This document shows, one piece after another, positions 1 through 11,605 of a stretch of DNA of 64,000 bases. The notes under the pieces were generated by a model. The model did no database searches. It was not told where the DNA came from and saw nothing but the letters and a program-made list of their open reading frames with translations. Made by a program: the position numbers and the translations under genes. How positions within the stretch are numbered: the first letter of the stretch is position 1; every line of letters starts with the position of its first letter. Origin of the DNA: Hevea brasiliensis (lineage: Eukaryota > Streptophyta > Magnoliopsida > Malpighiales > Euphorbiaceae); the NCBI RefSeq assembly GCF_030052815.1, contig NC_079505.1, forward strand, positions 69,710,324 to 69,774,323, read 5' to 3'.

Positions 1-1440
1 CGTTTCGTTCATCTTCAATCTTAATCCTCTCTCTTTTCGCAAAATTTGCCCCTTTTTTTTCACGACTACTCCAATCATTCCGGCCATTATTATATTAAGG
101 AAAAAATATTATTTAATTTAATAATATAATAAAATTAACAAATTAATTTTTATATTTTAAAAAATATATTATTTAATTTCAATTATTTAAGGAAACTAAT
201 CAAACTAATATTTGAAATATGTACAAACTTAAAATTAATATGTCTAAAAGGGCATGTAATTGAATCTGGTTGATAAACTATTTTCTTTTATAACAAAAGT
301 TATATTTTTTAAATGGAAAATATTTTTTTATAATTAAAATTAAATAATTATTTTAAAAAATATTTATTCACAATAATAAAATATAATATTATTATTATAA
401 AATAAAGAACAGGATGTATTAAATAATTTTTATAATAAAATAAGTTTATAAATATATTCTGTAATGATTATTTTTTAATGGAGAAAGATATAAATAATTT
501 TTTTAATTAAAATATTATTTTCTATTCTTTGCAAGTGAACACGTTTTGTTTATTTTTATAAAAAAGAAAACTTAACTTGTAATAGTTTTGGTAATTGTGG
601 AGTTTATTCATTTGTTAATTAAATATATTAGGATTTTTAATTTTATTTATTTAGAAAATTTTTAATAATCAAATGGAACTCCTATGAAATTTATATTACT
701 AAATTAGGTAAAATCCTAATTACTATCAACAAATCATTAATATTTCAAAATACAGTCAATATAACCTTACTAGCTAAATGCCCATGTTTTTCGTTATAGC
801 GTTAGAGTTTAAGTATGCCAAACTCAACACAACCGAGCGGCACTTAGCTCATTAAGAGGCTAAGCTTGGCCAACACTACACTATTTTCTCTTTTTCTGCA
901 AGGTTGCTCCAATTATGAACCTCACTTGGCAGTAATTTTGTGGTAAAATTTTGGACTTCTACAGGTTTGTAGGGTTACATTTTGCACGTAAATTTATTAA
1001 TTTATTAATTTTTAGTATTTAAATTATTAATAAATTTAAATTTAAATTTAATATTAACTAATTATAATTTTTTTTTTTAACATTAACATTAACATTGACA
1101 TTGACTTTAGTAATGATGTGTTCACCTATTTATAAATACATCTTTTTGTATGACATTTTTTTCTTAAATAACTAATATAAAGAATGTGACAATAATGAGA
1201 GTTGATTTAGTTAGTAAGACTCAATCAGTATTTTCAATTTGAGTCTTACATGGCTATCTATAAACTTCACTATAATCCCTTAATAAAGTTATTAGTACGC
1301 CTTGGCTCTATATTAGAGTAAATCAGAGGAGCTTCCTCACCTTTTTTTTTTTAAATTAAAAATGAAAACCTAAAAGTGAGGAAAATAGGAGGATAAATAA
1401 GGCATTTAATATTTGTAGTATATTGAGTATATATGTGCTA
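1..1440. other. AT-rich intergenic DNA, no gene seen
   Basis: Very AT-rich sequence with short homopolymer and A/T runs and no ORF resembling a protein. Part of it (about 270-1080) resembles 47810-49250 at the other side of the transposon cluster and is listed separately. Confidence 0.7.
270..1080. repeat. Dispersed AT-rich repeat, copy A
   Basis: Several blocks match 47810-49250 in the same order and orientation: a block around 'ataacaaaagttat', a block around 'attaggatttttaatttta', 'aataatcaaatg', and a final block around 'aatattaac..attataat'. The match is interrupted in the second copy by the MITE at 48294-49090. It is probably an old non-coding transposon or a segmental duplicate. No coding capacity is visible. 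Confidence 0.5.
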
Positions 1441-1703
1441 AGGGTCTGTTTCGATTAGGGTAAGGGAGGGGTAAATAAAGGTAAGGAAAGTTAAGTAACT
1501 ATTTTACCCTTATTTTGAAAGAGGTGAATTAATGGAGGGTAAGGGTAAGTCTTATCTTCCCTCACCCCTCAAATCTTAAATTTTTTTTGCACCCCAATTT
1601 GGGGTATAAGAAGGGGTAAGGAAGGAAAGATAGGATATATGAATATTTTTATTTATATACCCCTTAAATTTATCTCTCCTTCACCTCATTCCAAACATAA
1701 ACA
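1441..1703. mobile_element. Foldback MITE-like element
   Basis: The left end starts 'gggtctgtttcgattagg' and the right end finishes 'cattccaaacataaac'. The right end, reverse-complemented, matches the left at about 15 of 22 positions. The interior is also self-complementary (G-rich 'taagggaggggt' blocks against C-rich 'ttccctcacccct' blocks). This is the usual look of short non-autonomous DNA transposons in dicots. I could not define a clear target duplication, so the exact ends and the superfamily are uncertain. Confidence 0.45.
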
Positions 1704-2735
1704 ACGTACATTACCTTTTCTAACATTTTTATTAATTTATCATTTCCCAAACATTAGATTTTTTTTATTATAATTCTACTTACCCTTCTATTACTTATAT
1801 TCCCTTGAAATTGGGCTGGGCAATTGCTTAACACCTTGCAAAGCATATGAAGGAACATGAAGCCAATGATATTTTAAAAAGCTATAATGGTGGTGTAGAC
1901 GGGAGACAACAATATGAGCAAATGGAATTCTAATAAATTAAAGCTTTAAAGGGCCATTTTCTGATGTTGGAAAAAGCCTAAATGTGTATGCTTAAGTGAC
2001 CTTTGCTATTTGCTACTAAATTGTGGAAAGTGAAACTGAGGCTAATATTCAATGCTAAAACTAGCCATAGGAAAAAAAAGGTTGGCATTGACTTGCTTAT
2101 GAACTTGGTATTAGTATTGCGTTATTTAAGCTTGTAAAGAATGAGCATCTGCTTCTTATCTTTCTTTATAGGCGTTGGAGATTTGATGCTTAAAGGGATC
2201 CTAAATTATTGCTATGAGAGAGAGCCTTGTCTTTTGAAGTGAACTATACTCGTACAGATTCCCTGAATCTCTCTTGTTCAATTTTTGGGTTTACAGTTTT
2301 TTTTTTAAGTTTCTGAAATATTGGTTGAATCCAAAGCTCTCTAATGGAGGTCCATTACAGAGACTTGGACTTTTCTCTATTCCTTGGGCCACCCTTATGA
2401 AAAGCACAAACTCACACTTCAGGAATGAGTGATTTTGATGGATACAGGGAAAGCATTTACGCTATCCAACTATGGAAGAAAACAATAGAAAACAAAAAGA
2501 AGAAGAAGAACAGAAGGGATTCTTTAATTTTCATGTAAGAACACCAATAATCATACAAAAGCCAGAAAGCCTTCCAAATTCTAATACATTACTAAGCCCT
2601 TGAATAGGGGCACGTCTTCGAACGTGATCATAATTCTAAAGCTCATCATTATTATTCTTCTGCAAATAGAAGGCAAGAAAGATGGTCTTTAATCAGCCAA
2701 AAGAAAAAATGGTCTTTGTAATTGCATTTTCTTGG
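1704..2735. other. Intergenic DNA and probable 3' UTR of the zinc-finger gene
   Basis: No ORF here resembles a known protein. The part nearest 2735 lies just downstream of the minus-strand zinc-finger gene stop codon and should include its 3' UTR. I did not find a convincing poly(A) signal. Confidence 0.5.
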
Positions 2736-3429
2736 CTAAACTCCACCACCTGAAAACACAAGATAATTGAATTAATTTTCATAATTAAGCAGAGTGACAG
2801 AGAGAAATTAAACTTGGTGATATTATTAGTTTTATAAAATTGCTTACCGTAATCCCTTGGTGTTTTGCATTTGTAACATTCTGTCCTGCTAGCATAATTA
2901 TGCTCTCCACATCCCATTCTGTTCATTCAAATAGAAGCTGCAACCATCTTAGATATTTTCTTTTTGTCTTGAAGAATTAATGCACTAATTAAATGACTAC
3001 CCAATTCAAAGAAGAAACAGGGCAATACAGTTGCAGTAATTAATGCAGGCTGATTTCTGCAATCATTTATCTTAATTAGCAGCAGTGCAGGAAATGTATG
3101 GCAATGAGAACTCACCTACTGCAAATCCAATCACCATTTTTCCATCCAGGAGGAACACTGCCATCAGAGCCGTACATTTTACCTGCTCCATAGCCCCCAC
3201 CATAATCATTCTTCATTGCACCACATCTATAGCAGCTTGACCTGCTAGCGTAATTATGGGATCCACAGTTCATGGCAATGCAATACCAGTCCCCTGGCCG
3301 GTTGTATGTGAATGTGGTTGGATCAGGGCCACCATACTTGGGGTAGCTGCAATGTTGGCAGGCTTCCCTTTTCTTGAAATTTATGTGTTGGCATGCAGGG
3401 CACATCCAATCTCCTCCTGCCCAGCTCAT
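2736..3429 (-). CDS. RanBP2-type zinc-finger protein, three fingers, three exons
   Basis: Exons on the minus strand are 3429-3116, 2918-2848 and 2749-2736, joined across GT..AG introns with compatible phases, giving 132 residues. Three RanBP2/NZF fingers are visible, each opening with G-D-W and carrying a C-x2-4-C...C-x2-C zinc site: residues ~6-33 (GDWMCPACQHINFKKREACQ...), ~46-77 (GDWYC...NCGSHNYASRSSCYRC) and ~98-127, the last split by intron 1 (GDWICSR / MGCGEHNYASRTECYKC). The start 'MSWAGGDWMC' and a length near 130 residues agree with small plant Ran-BP2/NZF zinc-finger proteins. Fingers of this family bind single-stranded RNA or ubiquitin. The tandem GDW..NYASR spacing resembles the RNA-binding kind, but that is inference. 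The ORF reads through cleanly and no residue is missing. A 5'-UTR intron is possible upstream ('ctgcag' acceptor just before the start codon). Confidence 0.88.
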
Positions 3430-4018
3430 TTTCCTGATTAACCTGCTGCAGACAGAAAGAGCAGGAAATTAGAAACAGAAAGTAGTAATTAATTAATAGT
3501 TTTTTGTTTCTCCTACAATGCTCATTATGAAAATTAGATGGACCTATACCTGATTTTGATAACTTGCTCTAGTCTAGTTTTATTGAGAGGCCTGAAAGAA
3601 TAGCACAAAAACTAAATACCCATCTCTGTTCATCACAGAAAAGCTTTCAACTTGCATAAAAAAACTAGACCCTTCAGGTCCCTCCACTACTTATCTTGAT
3701 TCTAGCTACTGTTATAAGTTCCCCAAAACCTGATGATGGTAATGAAGAACATACTAATGAAGAACATACTAAAACTACACTTTTAAGCTCAACCTCCTTC
3801 TATCATAAATTTTAAGAACCCCAATAGTAAGGTTATCGATAAATCCTCCTAGAGTGTTTGCTTTGAGATATGGAAAGCAGGCAAAAGCTGAAGAAGGAAA
3901 AAAAAAAAAAAAAGGGCTAACCTGAACTAAAATTGAAGGCTTGGAGAATTAATCCTGCACACTACTGATGTTTACAGTATATTTGGAGCTGGTGAGTCTG
4001 GTGTTTGGGTTGGAAAGC

Positions 4019-4026
4019 CTTATATA
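4019..4026 (-). promoter_or_regulatory. Putative TATA box of the zinc-finger gene
   Basis: The minus strand reads TATATAAG about 590 bp upstream of the start codon. That distance fits a promoter only if the 5' UTR contains an intron. A donor-like 'cag/gttagc' near 3920 and an acceptor 'ctgcag' near 3445 make this reasonable. Confidence 0.4.
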
Positions 4027-4723
4027 CTTGTTACCAGACCCTGCAATATTCCATTACTGGGACTTTTATGGCATTTTCTTATCAGTTTTTCTTTTTCATT
4101 GCCTTTCAACAGATTGTTTTCTTCCGGTTCAGATTCCACGAAAACATTAATTTAGATAACATCTGCCTCTTCAGAAATTATTCTTGGGCTCTTGAAGGTG
4201 AGACCTGCTTAGTGAATGTATCAAACACTGTTTTAAATACAATTCCTGTAATATCACTTGCTTTATATTATTCTAATACTTAGTTTCGAATATATATATA
4301 TATATATTTTATTCGCCAAGGTTTCTTCTATGTCCGTTTTAAGCTAACTAATCTCTAGAAATTTATAGTTGTCCCTCCAACAATATGTTTTTCAATAATT
4401 GAATTTAAATTCTCCCATTAAAAATACAGTGTAATCTTATAATTTCGCAACACTAAGTCCCTAACTTCTTACATCCATGTTTCATTTGAGAGTGGTGCTA
4501 TATAACACTTTGATTTAAATGTAATATTTTACGAATAATAAATTAGATAAAAGAAAATTAAGATTTTGATACAACATTTGAGAAGATAATTATTATAATT
4601 AAATAATTTTTTAAAAATATCTAAAAAGAATATATTATGCAATTGATTCGTACACTCTTTCGTAAAGAATATAGTTTTCCATAATCTGATCATCAAAATG
4701 GGAATTGCCACCAAAATACTCAC

Positions 4724-4727
<4 letters not shown>

Positions 4728-4793
<66 letters not shown>
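4728..4793. repeat. (AT)n microsatellite, about 33 units
   Basis: Uninterrupted alternating A/T run of about 66 bp. Confidence 0.97.
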
Positions 4794-4796
<3 letters not shown>

Positions 4797-4939
4797 TCAT
4801 GGGATAGTATTATTGTCAGATCGTTTATAGATATATCAAGAATTAATCTCTTACGTTATTAAATTAATAACGCAATCATCGAATATTCATCTCATTATAA
4901 CATAATAACATCAATGTGTTTTTTTCTATGAATTTTTTC

Positions 4940-5007
<68 letters not shown>
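4940..5007. repeat. Perfect palindrome of (AAT)n followed by (ATT)n
   Basis: About 11 AAT units run straight into about 11 ATT units, so the 68 bp can fold onto itself as one long hairpin with almost no loop. The poly-isoleucine ORF across it is an artefact of the repeat. Confidence 0.95.
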
Positions 5008-5008
<1 letters not shown>

Positions 5009-6211
5009 AACGTGGCTGCGTGTGTTTCTTAATGGCACAAACAAATTCAAGAATGGCTGCACAACATTTAGGAAATTTTTTAAGTGTACCAAGATGTATT
5101 TAATCAATTAGAAATTAAAATTTTATATTTTATAGTAATACCCAATATATTTATAGTAAGGTTTATAATTATTTTAATAATAAATTAATTATTCATTATA
5201 TAGGTAAATACACTTAGTGTTGGCAAGAAGTTACCGTGCCTTCTTTTTTTTTGGTAGATAGTTACCATACCTTCAACCTTTGTAAAATGCTATTATGGAG
5301 TTCAACATCTGCACTTTGATTTTTGTCTTATGCTCAATAAAATTTCATAAACGTCATTGATCTTGTCATGCTGTTGACTTGTCTTCTCCAATTGATTAAT
5401 TAGATTACATGCATAATGCAATCAAAGACTCTGAATGATAGCATCAATCTTTCAAATTAATTGCTGCAATATAAAAGAAGAAAGCTCAGAATAAAATAAA
5501 GAATTTATCATATAAATCAGGTGTATATATAGCTTACATTTGATATTTTTATACAGAATAATTTAGATTTCCCAAAGTGAGATTGATCGATTAATACAAT
5601 TCATAGCACATACGCCTACAATTTTTTTAGAAATAAAAAAAGAGTAGAAAAATTCCATTTATATTCCAACTTAATTTAGGTGGATTCTCAACATTGTCAG
5701 TAATTTCAATGTGGCATAAGGGGGAGTTGTTATTTGAAGGGAGGCTTCAAAAAATTGAGATATATACACCAGTATTATATAATTCACAGAGGTGCCTACC
5801 ACCATCTTAATGATGTAGCAATATTTGCTGACATGGAAGCACACGTGTAAAAATAGGTCAGGAATTCGAGAACCCATGTGGCAGATAAAACCTGCACCCC
5901 CAAGCAGGTTTTATGTGGTCAGGTGGGCATGGTGCAGCTAAACATTTGAAAATTGGAATAAGTTCCTTATAAATAAAGCACATCCATTGCCAAATTCTTT
6001 TCTTCCTTGTATTTGATTCGTTACTTTGCAATAATTCAAAAGCAGCAGCTGCAGCAGCACCAGCAAGATTCATATATCCATTGCCTACCCCTCTCAATTC
6101 TGCACTGCAGTCCTTTCTTAACTCTGTACATGATATACATATGATAAGCCAAACTTTTATTGATGTAACAGGGAAGAAAAACACATCAAACTACAGCTGA
6201 GCGCTAGACCC

Positions 6212-6645
6212 ACTACAAGATTTAACCGGAATAGAAACGGATTTTTTCGTTCCAAATAATTGTCAATCCGTTTCTAAAACAATTCAGAAATGGATTTGAA
6301 ATGGAAAATATTCGTTCCTCAGAAATGCATTGCCAATTGAATTGGAAACGGAAAACATATTCCTTTTCAAAATCCCAAATGTAATAGAAACGGAGTCAAT
6401 TCGTTCCTATTTAAAAATGGTAACATTTCCGTTTTGATCTGTTTGAATATTAAAACAGAAAGGGGTTCCATTTGTAAATAAAATAAGCATCAAACTATAA
6501 ACTGAATTTCTTGTATTTCAAAATTAAAATGGATAATTCGTTTTAATTCCGTTTATAAATATAAAAATGAATTTCCATTTCAAATCCATCTCAATATGAA
6601 TCTTCATTGAAAAATTAATTAAATTAAAGTACTTAATATAAGATC
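6212..6645. mobile_element. CACTA (En/Spm) transposon terminus with subterminal repeats
   Basis: Begins CACTACAAGA, the conserved CACTA-superfamily terminal inverted repeat. It is followed by many direct and inverted copies of a short motif around 'gaaacgga..ttcgttcc' (for example near 6230, 6260, 6310, 6345, 6385 and 6540), typical of CACTA subterminal regions. The matching TCTTGTAGTG end was not found in the window. The element is interrupted at 6645 by a solo LTR and its sequence probably resumes at 10314. Confidence 0.7.
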
Positions 6646-9289
6646 TGTAACGCCCTCACTTTAGGTAGTCTGTACATTTTACTGTTCCGACGACTAATGT
6701 CTGTTAGGACAACTAGGATGTATGGAACTACACTCAAACTAGAGTGAGGAGATATAAATTGACTGAATAAAGACCAAGAAAAATTAAGTAAAAATAAAAG
6801 AAAAAAAATACAATTAGGTTAAATGAGTCGGAACCTCAGCGATGGGTAATCATACGGGGAAGTAATGGCAAAGGCAATTACCGACCCCAGACTCGCAAGA
6901 AATCCCTAGAAATAATTTTCGGGACTTAATTTAAGTGTTACTGAGGTAAAAATGATATTAAAAATGTCAAGAAAAATTCAGAGGAATTTATTTATCGGTA
7001 CAGACTAAAAATGACCGGTAAGCACAATAGAAGACATTTTGATCATTTTAACCCCGAAGTTAAAATTTGACCTAAATGTCAATTAAAATAAAATAGATTA
7101 AAAATACCAAAAATAAATTTAAATGATAAATTTTGTAAAAGAAAATAAGAAAATAAGAAAAGAAAAGAAAAGAAATAAAAACTATTACTTTATATTTATG
7201 ATGTCATATGACATCATTAAAAAAATTGAGGACCAATAGGAATTAAACAAATACAAAAGAAGGGATAAGATTACATTTATAAGAGATGAAAATCAATTAA
7301 AATTTGTCTTTTTTTAGTTTGATTTCTTCTCTTTTCTCACCCTAAAACCCTAATTGGCCTTCACAAAAATTACTCTCCACCTCATAAGGAAGCCATTGAC
7401 AGTAAAAGGAAAGGATAGAAGTAAAGTTGTCAAGTCACCAAGTGAGGTTAGTGCACCAAACTCCTAATTTCTCTTCTTTAAGCATGAAAATCATGCTAAA
7501 CTAAGTGTGTGAAATTAAAAAGAAATTTTGAGAAAAAGGGGCACTTGAATTTCGGCAGCCCTAAAAAGAGTATGAAATTGATGGTTTTGTTGGTTTTAAA
7601 TGGATTAGGGAAGTGGATTAACAAGGTTAAAAGTGTTAGAATTTATTTACATAAGTGTATGTGGGATTTGGAAAATTTGAAATTAGGGTTTGATCTTGAA
7701 TTGGAGATTTTGTGATTTGGCTTGTAATTGATGTTGTTGAGACTATTTGTTGCCTAATTGAAGTGCTATGTATGCCAATTGAAGTAAGGGAGTTAGAGAC
7801 ATTTGAAATTGGGAGTGCATTTTTCATTGCAGGTTTGGGACTCAATGAGTCTAGTATGTTTAATGAACCATAGCTGAAATTGTGTGAATTCAATTGGTAT
7901 GAGAATAATTGAAGGTGAAATTAGACCCAAAATAACCCATTTTTCATGAAGATACCATGCCTAAATTTCTTCAAAATCTTGACCAAATTACTGCCCAAAT
8001 CCGGATGACCATATTGTGAACCCAAAAAAATGACCAAATGAACAATACATATTCATTTAGCCATAACTCCCTCTAGACAGGTCCAAATGACCTGAATTTT
8101 ATACATTGGAAAGATTAGACATAGGACTACAACTCTCATTGAGAACACCAAGCCCAGAAATGTCTCTAACCAAATGAAATTGCTGGCCCAAGTGAGGTCA
8201 CCAAACTGACCAGAATCCATTCCGCTTGGAATTTTCTAGACATGAGCCTACCCGACCAGTTTTGGCAAAATGGCTATAATTTGGTCTATAAAAACTCAAA
8301 TCCAATAAAACCAGTGGAAAAATTTCCACAATACATAGATCTACAACATTGATGATTTGACCAAAACCCAGAAACCAAGGAAACTAGGTCAATTTACTAG
8401 GTTAATTCAGTATATGAATTCTGGAAATTTCCTAAGTGACCATTTGACCCCAGAACACTCATTTAGTCATATCTACTACTAGAAAACCCAATTAGGATGA
8501 GCCATACTGATCTGAAACCCTAAGAAATAGGGCTCCAACTTTGTTTTAGACATGGTCTTCAAACTATGAACATAAGAACCCTAAAATGGAGGTCAAAATT
8601 ACTAACCTGAACCTGGATCTTGAAGACAGAGGGTACCTGAGTCCAGGCCAGTTATTTGGCCATAACTAATTCTAAAAAATTTTGAAAATTGTAATTAAAA
8701 TTTTTGAGTAACCATAAGACATAGGGTAATAACTTTTATGAAGAATATTAGGCCTAAAAATGACTGTAATAGGTCCAATTAATTAGACCAAGACAGACTC
8801 TAGAATCTGCCTAATTCTGGACCTAGAAAGAGATAGTGAACCAGTTATGGTTATTTGACCATAACTTGAGTTCTAAAACTTCAAATGACGTGATTCAAAA
8901 AGAAAAACAAAGACAAGACATAGAGGGACAACTTCCATGAAGGAAGTATAACCAAACAGTGGCCACATCTTGGCCAATTGGTTAGATGAATTGAAGACAC
9001 TAAATTTGGACCTTGAGAAAGGTTCATAAAATAACTGAGTATATGAGATGAAATGAATTAGAATAAATTGTTAAACATAAAAATAATATTAATTAATGAA
9101 ATTATAAATAATTAATGATATTATTCTGCCCAAAGTACACCTAGACTCATTTATATAGCTTGGATCAATTGGTATACCAATTAGGGACTACAGATTGCAG
9201 TACTGCCCACAGGAATGATCATTGACAAACAACATATGTCTAAGATGATTGTTTTATTGGCTTTATGCCTGCTCGATGGCCATAGTGCC

Positions 9290-9352
<63 letters not shown>

Positions 9353-10313
9353 TGGCTTATGCCTGCCCACTGTCCTAGTGCCTAACATGACCATTGTATA
9401 CTGGATAGACATAAGGATATCTAACTAGTATACTCCCGTATATCTAGTCTTTATAGTTTGTCATAGATTACTTGGGCACCGATATGAGTAACACATCTTA
9501 AAAGTACATGAAGATATCACTGTTATGGATTTAGTAAGACTGAATATGAAATATATGAATAAAAAGATCCTGATTACCTTAATTGCTTTCAAAGTTCTAT
9601 AAACATGTAAAAGATTATAAACTCATGAAATCTATATTTCTTTATAAAGTTATACGTGGAATAATTATTTCAATTATTTAGCTATTTTTATTTTAAAATT
9701 ATTGCACCACTAAGCAGAATGCTTTGCGCGTTAGTTTTTTCATCGCGTAGGTACAGGAGAGCACCAGCAGCTGCAGCAGTAGTAGGAGAGTACAGATAGA
9801 GAGGATCAGATCTGCTACAGGGTCGGTGTCACCTCACCAGTTCATTTTGGGTAGGGCTCATGTGTATTTAAATTTTGTATTTTGGATCACTGTATATAAG
9901 TAAATGTTGTAAGCCAGATTGAGATGTGTAACTAAATTTTGGATTGTATATATAATGGTACATTATTGTAAGTAATGTTATATGAATGAAATGCCATTTT
10001 ATTTTCTTGAAAATTCTATGAGTAATGATATGATATAGTATATGAATAATTGACATGCGAAATGATGTAATGAAATGGATAGGATTGGTTTTTAACAAGT
10101 AAATGAAGAAACCCGCCATGCACTAATAAAATGAGAAGACTCCGTTCGAGTCTCCATCAAAATGAAATGGGATAAAAAAAATTTACAGGTAAGATAATAT
10201 ACTAAATAGACAATTAAATTAATATTGTACATGACAAGACAGGATAGGGTGCTCCGGCACCGAATGTAGCACACCTTGCTCGACTACACTGTAGAGGAGT
10301 GAGGAGTGTTACA
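6646..10313 (+). mobile_element. Solo LTR, Ty3/Gypsy type, 3.67 kb
   Basis: Runs from TGTAACGCCC to GTGTTACA and is flanked by the 5-bp direct repeat AGATC (6641-6645 and 10314-10318), the mark of LTR integration. The first ~80 bp ('cattttactgttccgacgac' and following) resemble the starts of the other LTRs in the window. There is no PBS, PPT or gag-pol inside, so it is a single LTR left by LTR-LTR recombination. It contains an ATT microsatellite at 9291-9351. Small ORFs inside (7509-7715, 7636-7893, 9868-10119) have no support. Confidence 0.85.
9291..9351. repeat. (ATT)n microsatellite, about 20 units
   Basis: Continuous ATT trinucleotide repeat inside the solo LTR. Confidence 0.97.
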
Positions 10314-10318
10314 AGATC

Positions 10319-10653
10319 TATTATGTAAAATATTATCATCTACGATTGGAGAAAAATAATAATAAAAGCTCCATTTCATATTAATAAAATAAATGACATG
10401 GATTAAAAGACATAATCATGAAATCCATAAATATAATGTAAAGTGTATAGATAAATACAATGTAAAATGTGTAGGGACGAAGCCACACTAGGGCCGAGGG
10501 AGGCATTGGGCCCCCTTGAAATTTTCAAAAAAAAGGGACTTATTTATAATTTGCAACTTGTAGTTGTATTGGAATTGAACACGTGTTGCGGATGTTAAGG
10601 ACACAACCTTAGCACAATTTCAATTGAAGGGAGGTGTTTTTTTTTTTATATAA

Positions 10654-10716
<63 letters not shown>

Positions 10717-10999
10717 TTATTCAAAGAGATGGTTAACAAGTGGTGCCAGGTGGTAGTATTATAATCATCAAATGCACTTTAGAAGTCATTGAAAAGCATA
10801 ACAACATCGTCAAGCTTCATCTGTAAGTTCCATTTCCCATGCATAGCACACAGAGATATTGGTTAGTATAAATCTCTGTATTTTTGTATGTATTGCACCT
10901 ATATGTTGATAAGTAGAATTTTTATATAGGTCCTACTTACATTATTCAATTTGATGTATTTTTTAGTGAGATAGGATCAGCCAAGATCCTCTCCCCCAC
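10319..10999. other. CACTA interior or flank with (TA)n repeat
   Basis: Sequence resuming after the solo LTR. It has a (TA)n run at 10656-10712 and a G/C block near 10490-10520 ('gggccgagggaggcattggg'). No intact ORF. It probably belongs to the same CACTA remnant as 6212-6645, because a transposase-associated domain follows directly. Confidence 0.5.
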
Positions 11000-11605
11000 A
11001 AGTTTTTCAAGGTGACCCATACAAGGAAGGGCACTTCAGAGCTCATTAATGCACGAGCACAATCTATCAAGGTAACTTAAATTTTATTATTCACATTACA
11101 ATTCTATTATAGTACATTGCTTGTCAGTTTAATAAATGAAGTGAATTTATTAGGAGCATTATCTACTGCTTGTGGACTAGTCCTTCATCCACAGGAGGAC
11201 TCCAATGAGATTGCTATTGTAGATGATGTAGCATTATATTATCAGGTTGTTAGGGGCAAGAAAAAACGACAAGTTTATGGAGTTGGATCGCAGGCATCTA
11301 CTTTCTATCCCCAATCATCTGGTGCATCATCTTCTGCTACATCCTACATGCTAGCATAAGCTGTTGAGGAGGAGCTGCGTCAACTATGACAGATAGTTGA
11401 GATCTTGCAACAAAGAGACCAGGATTGCGAGAGCATGATGGAAGAGAGGGAGGAGTAGTGTGAGCGCCTTGTGCAAGACCAATTAAGACGGATGCAGGAG
11501 ATGATGAGGCAGACACAGTTTCAATTCTCATAACCCTTACAGCCTATGGATCAGGATCCACCTTCAAGAGATGATGATGTTGTTGATGATTTGGATGATT
11601 TATAG
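11000..11605 (+). pseudogene. CACTA Ptta/En-Spm (Transposase_24-like) protein, C-terminal remnant
   Basis: Translation in several pieces gives KVTHTRKGTSELINARAQ at 11011-11070, then HPQEDSNEIAIVDD and YYQVVRGKKKRQVYGVGSQA further on. This order (THTRKG..., a run of acidic residues, VVRGKK..VYGVGSQA, then a glutamine/glutamate-rich coiled-coil tail) is that of the plant Ptta/En/Spm second ORF carried by CACTA transposons. A possible short intron lies at 11072-11112 (GT..AG). In-frame stops break the reading after 11359 and several more interrupt the tail. It is decayed and lies on the plus strand, opposite to the TNP2-like remnant at 30-34 kb, so the two may come from different CACTA insertions. 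Confidence 0.7.

Larger units (their letters stand above)
4030..6211. other. Intergenic, microsatellite-rich, no gene supported
   Basis: Holds the (AT)n and palindromic (AAT)n/(ATT)n repeats listed separately. Short ORFs on both strands (for example minus 5858-6184, with an alanine run) show no recognisable domain and are taken as chance. Confidence 0.55.

Noticed and set aside
4005..4283. Plus-strand 92-codon ORF rich in Phe
   Set aside because: Overlaps the promoter of the zinc-finger gene on the other strand, low-complexity composition, no family.
4895..5107. Minus-strand ORF with a long isoleucine run
   Set aside because: Translation of the ATT microsatellite; no protein features.
5858..6184. 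108-codon minus-strand ORF with an alanine run
   Set aside because: No domain recognised, no splice or promoter context, repeat-derived alanines.
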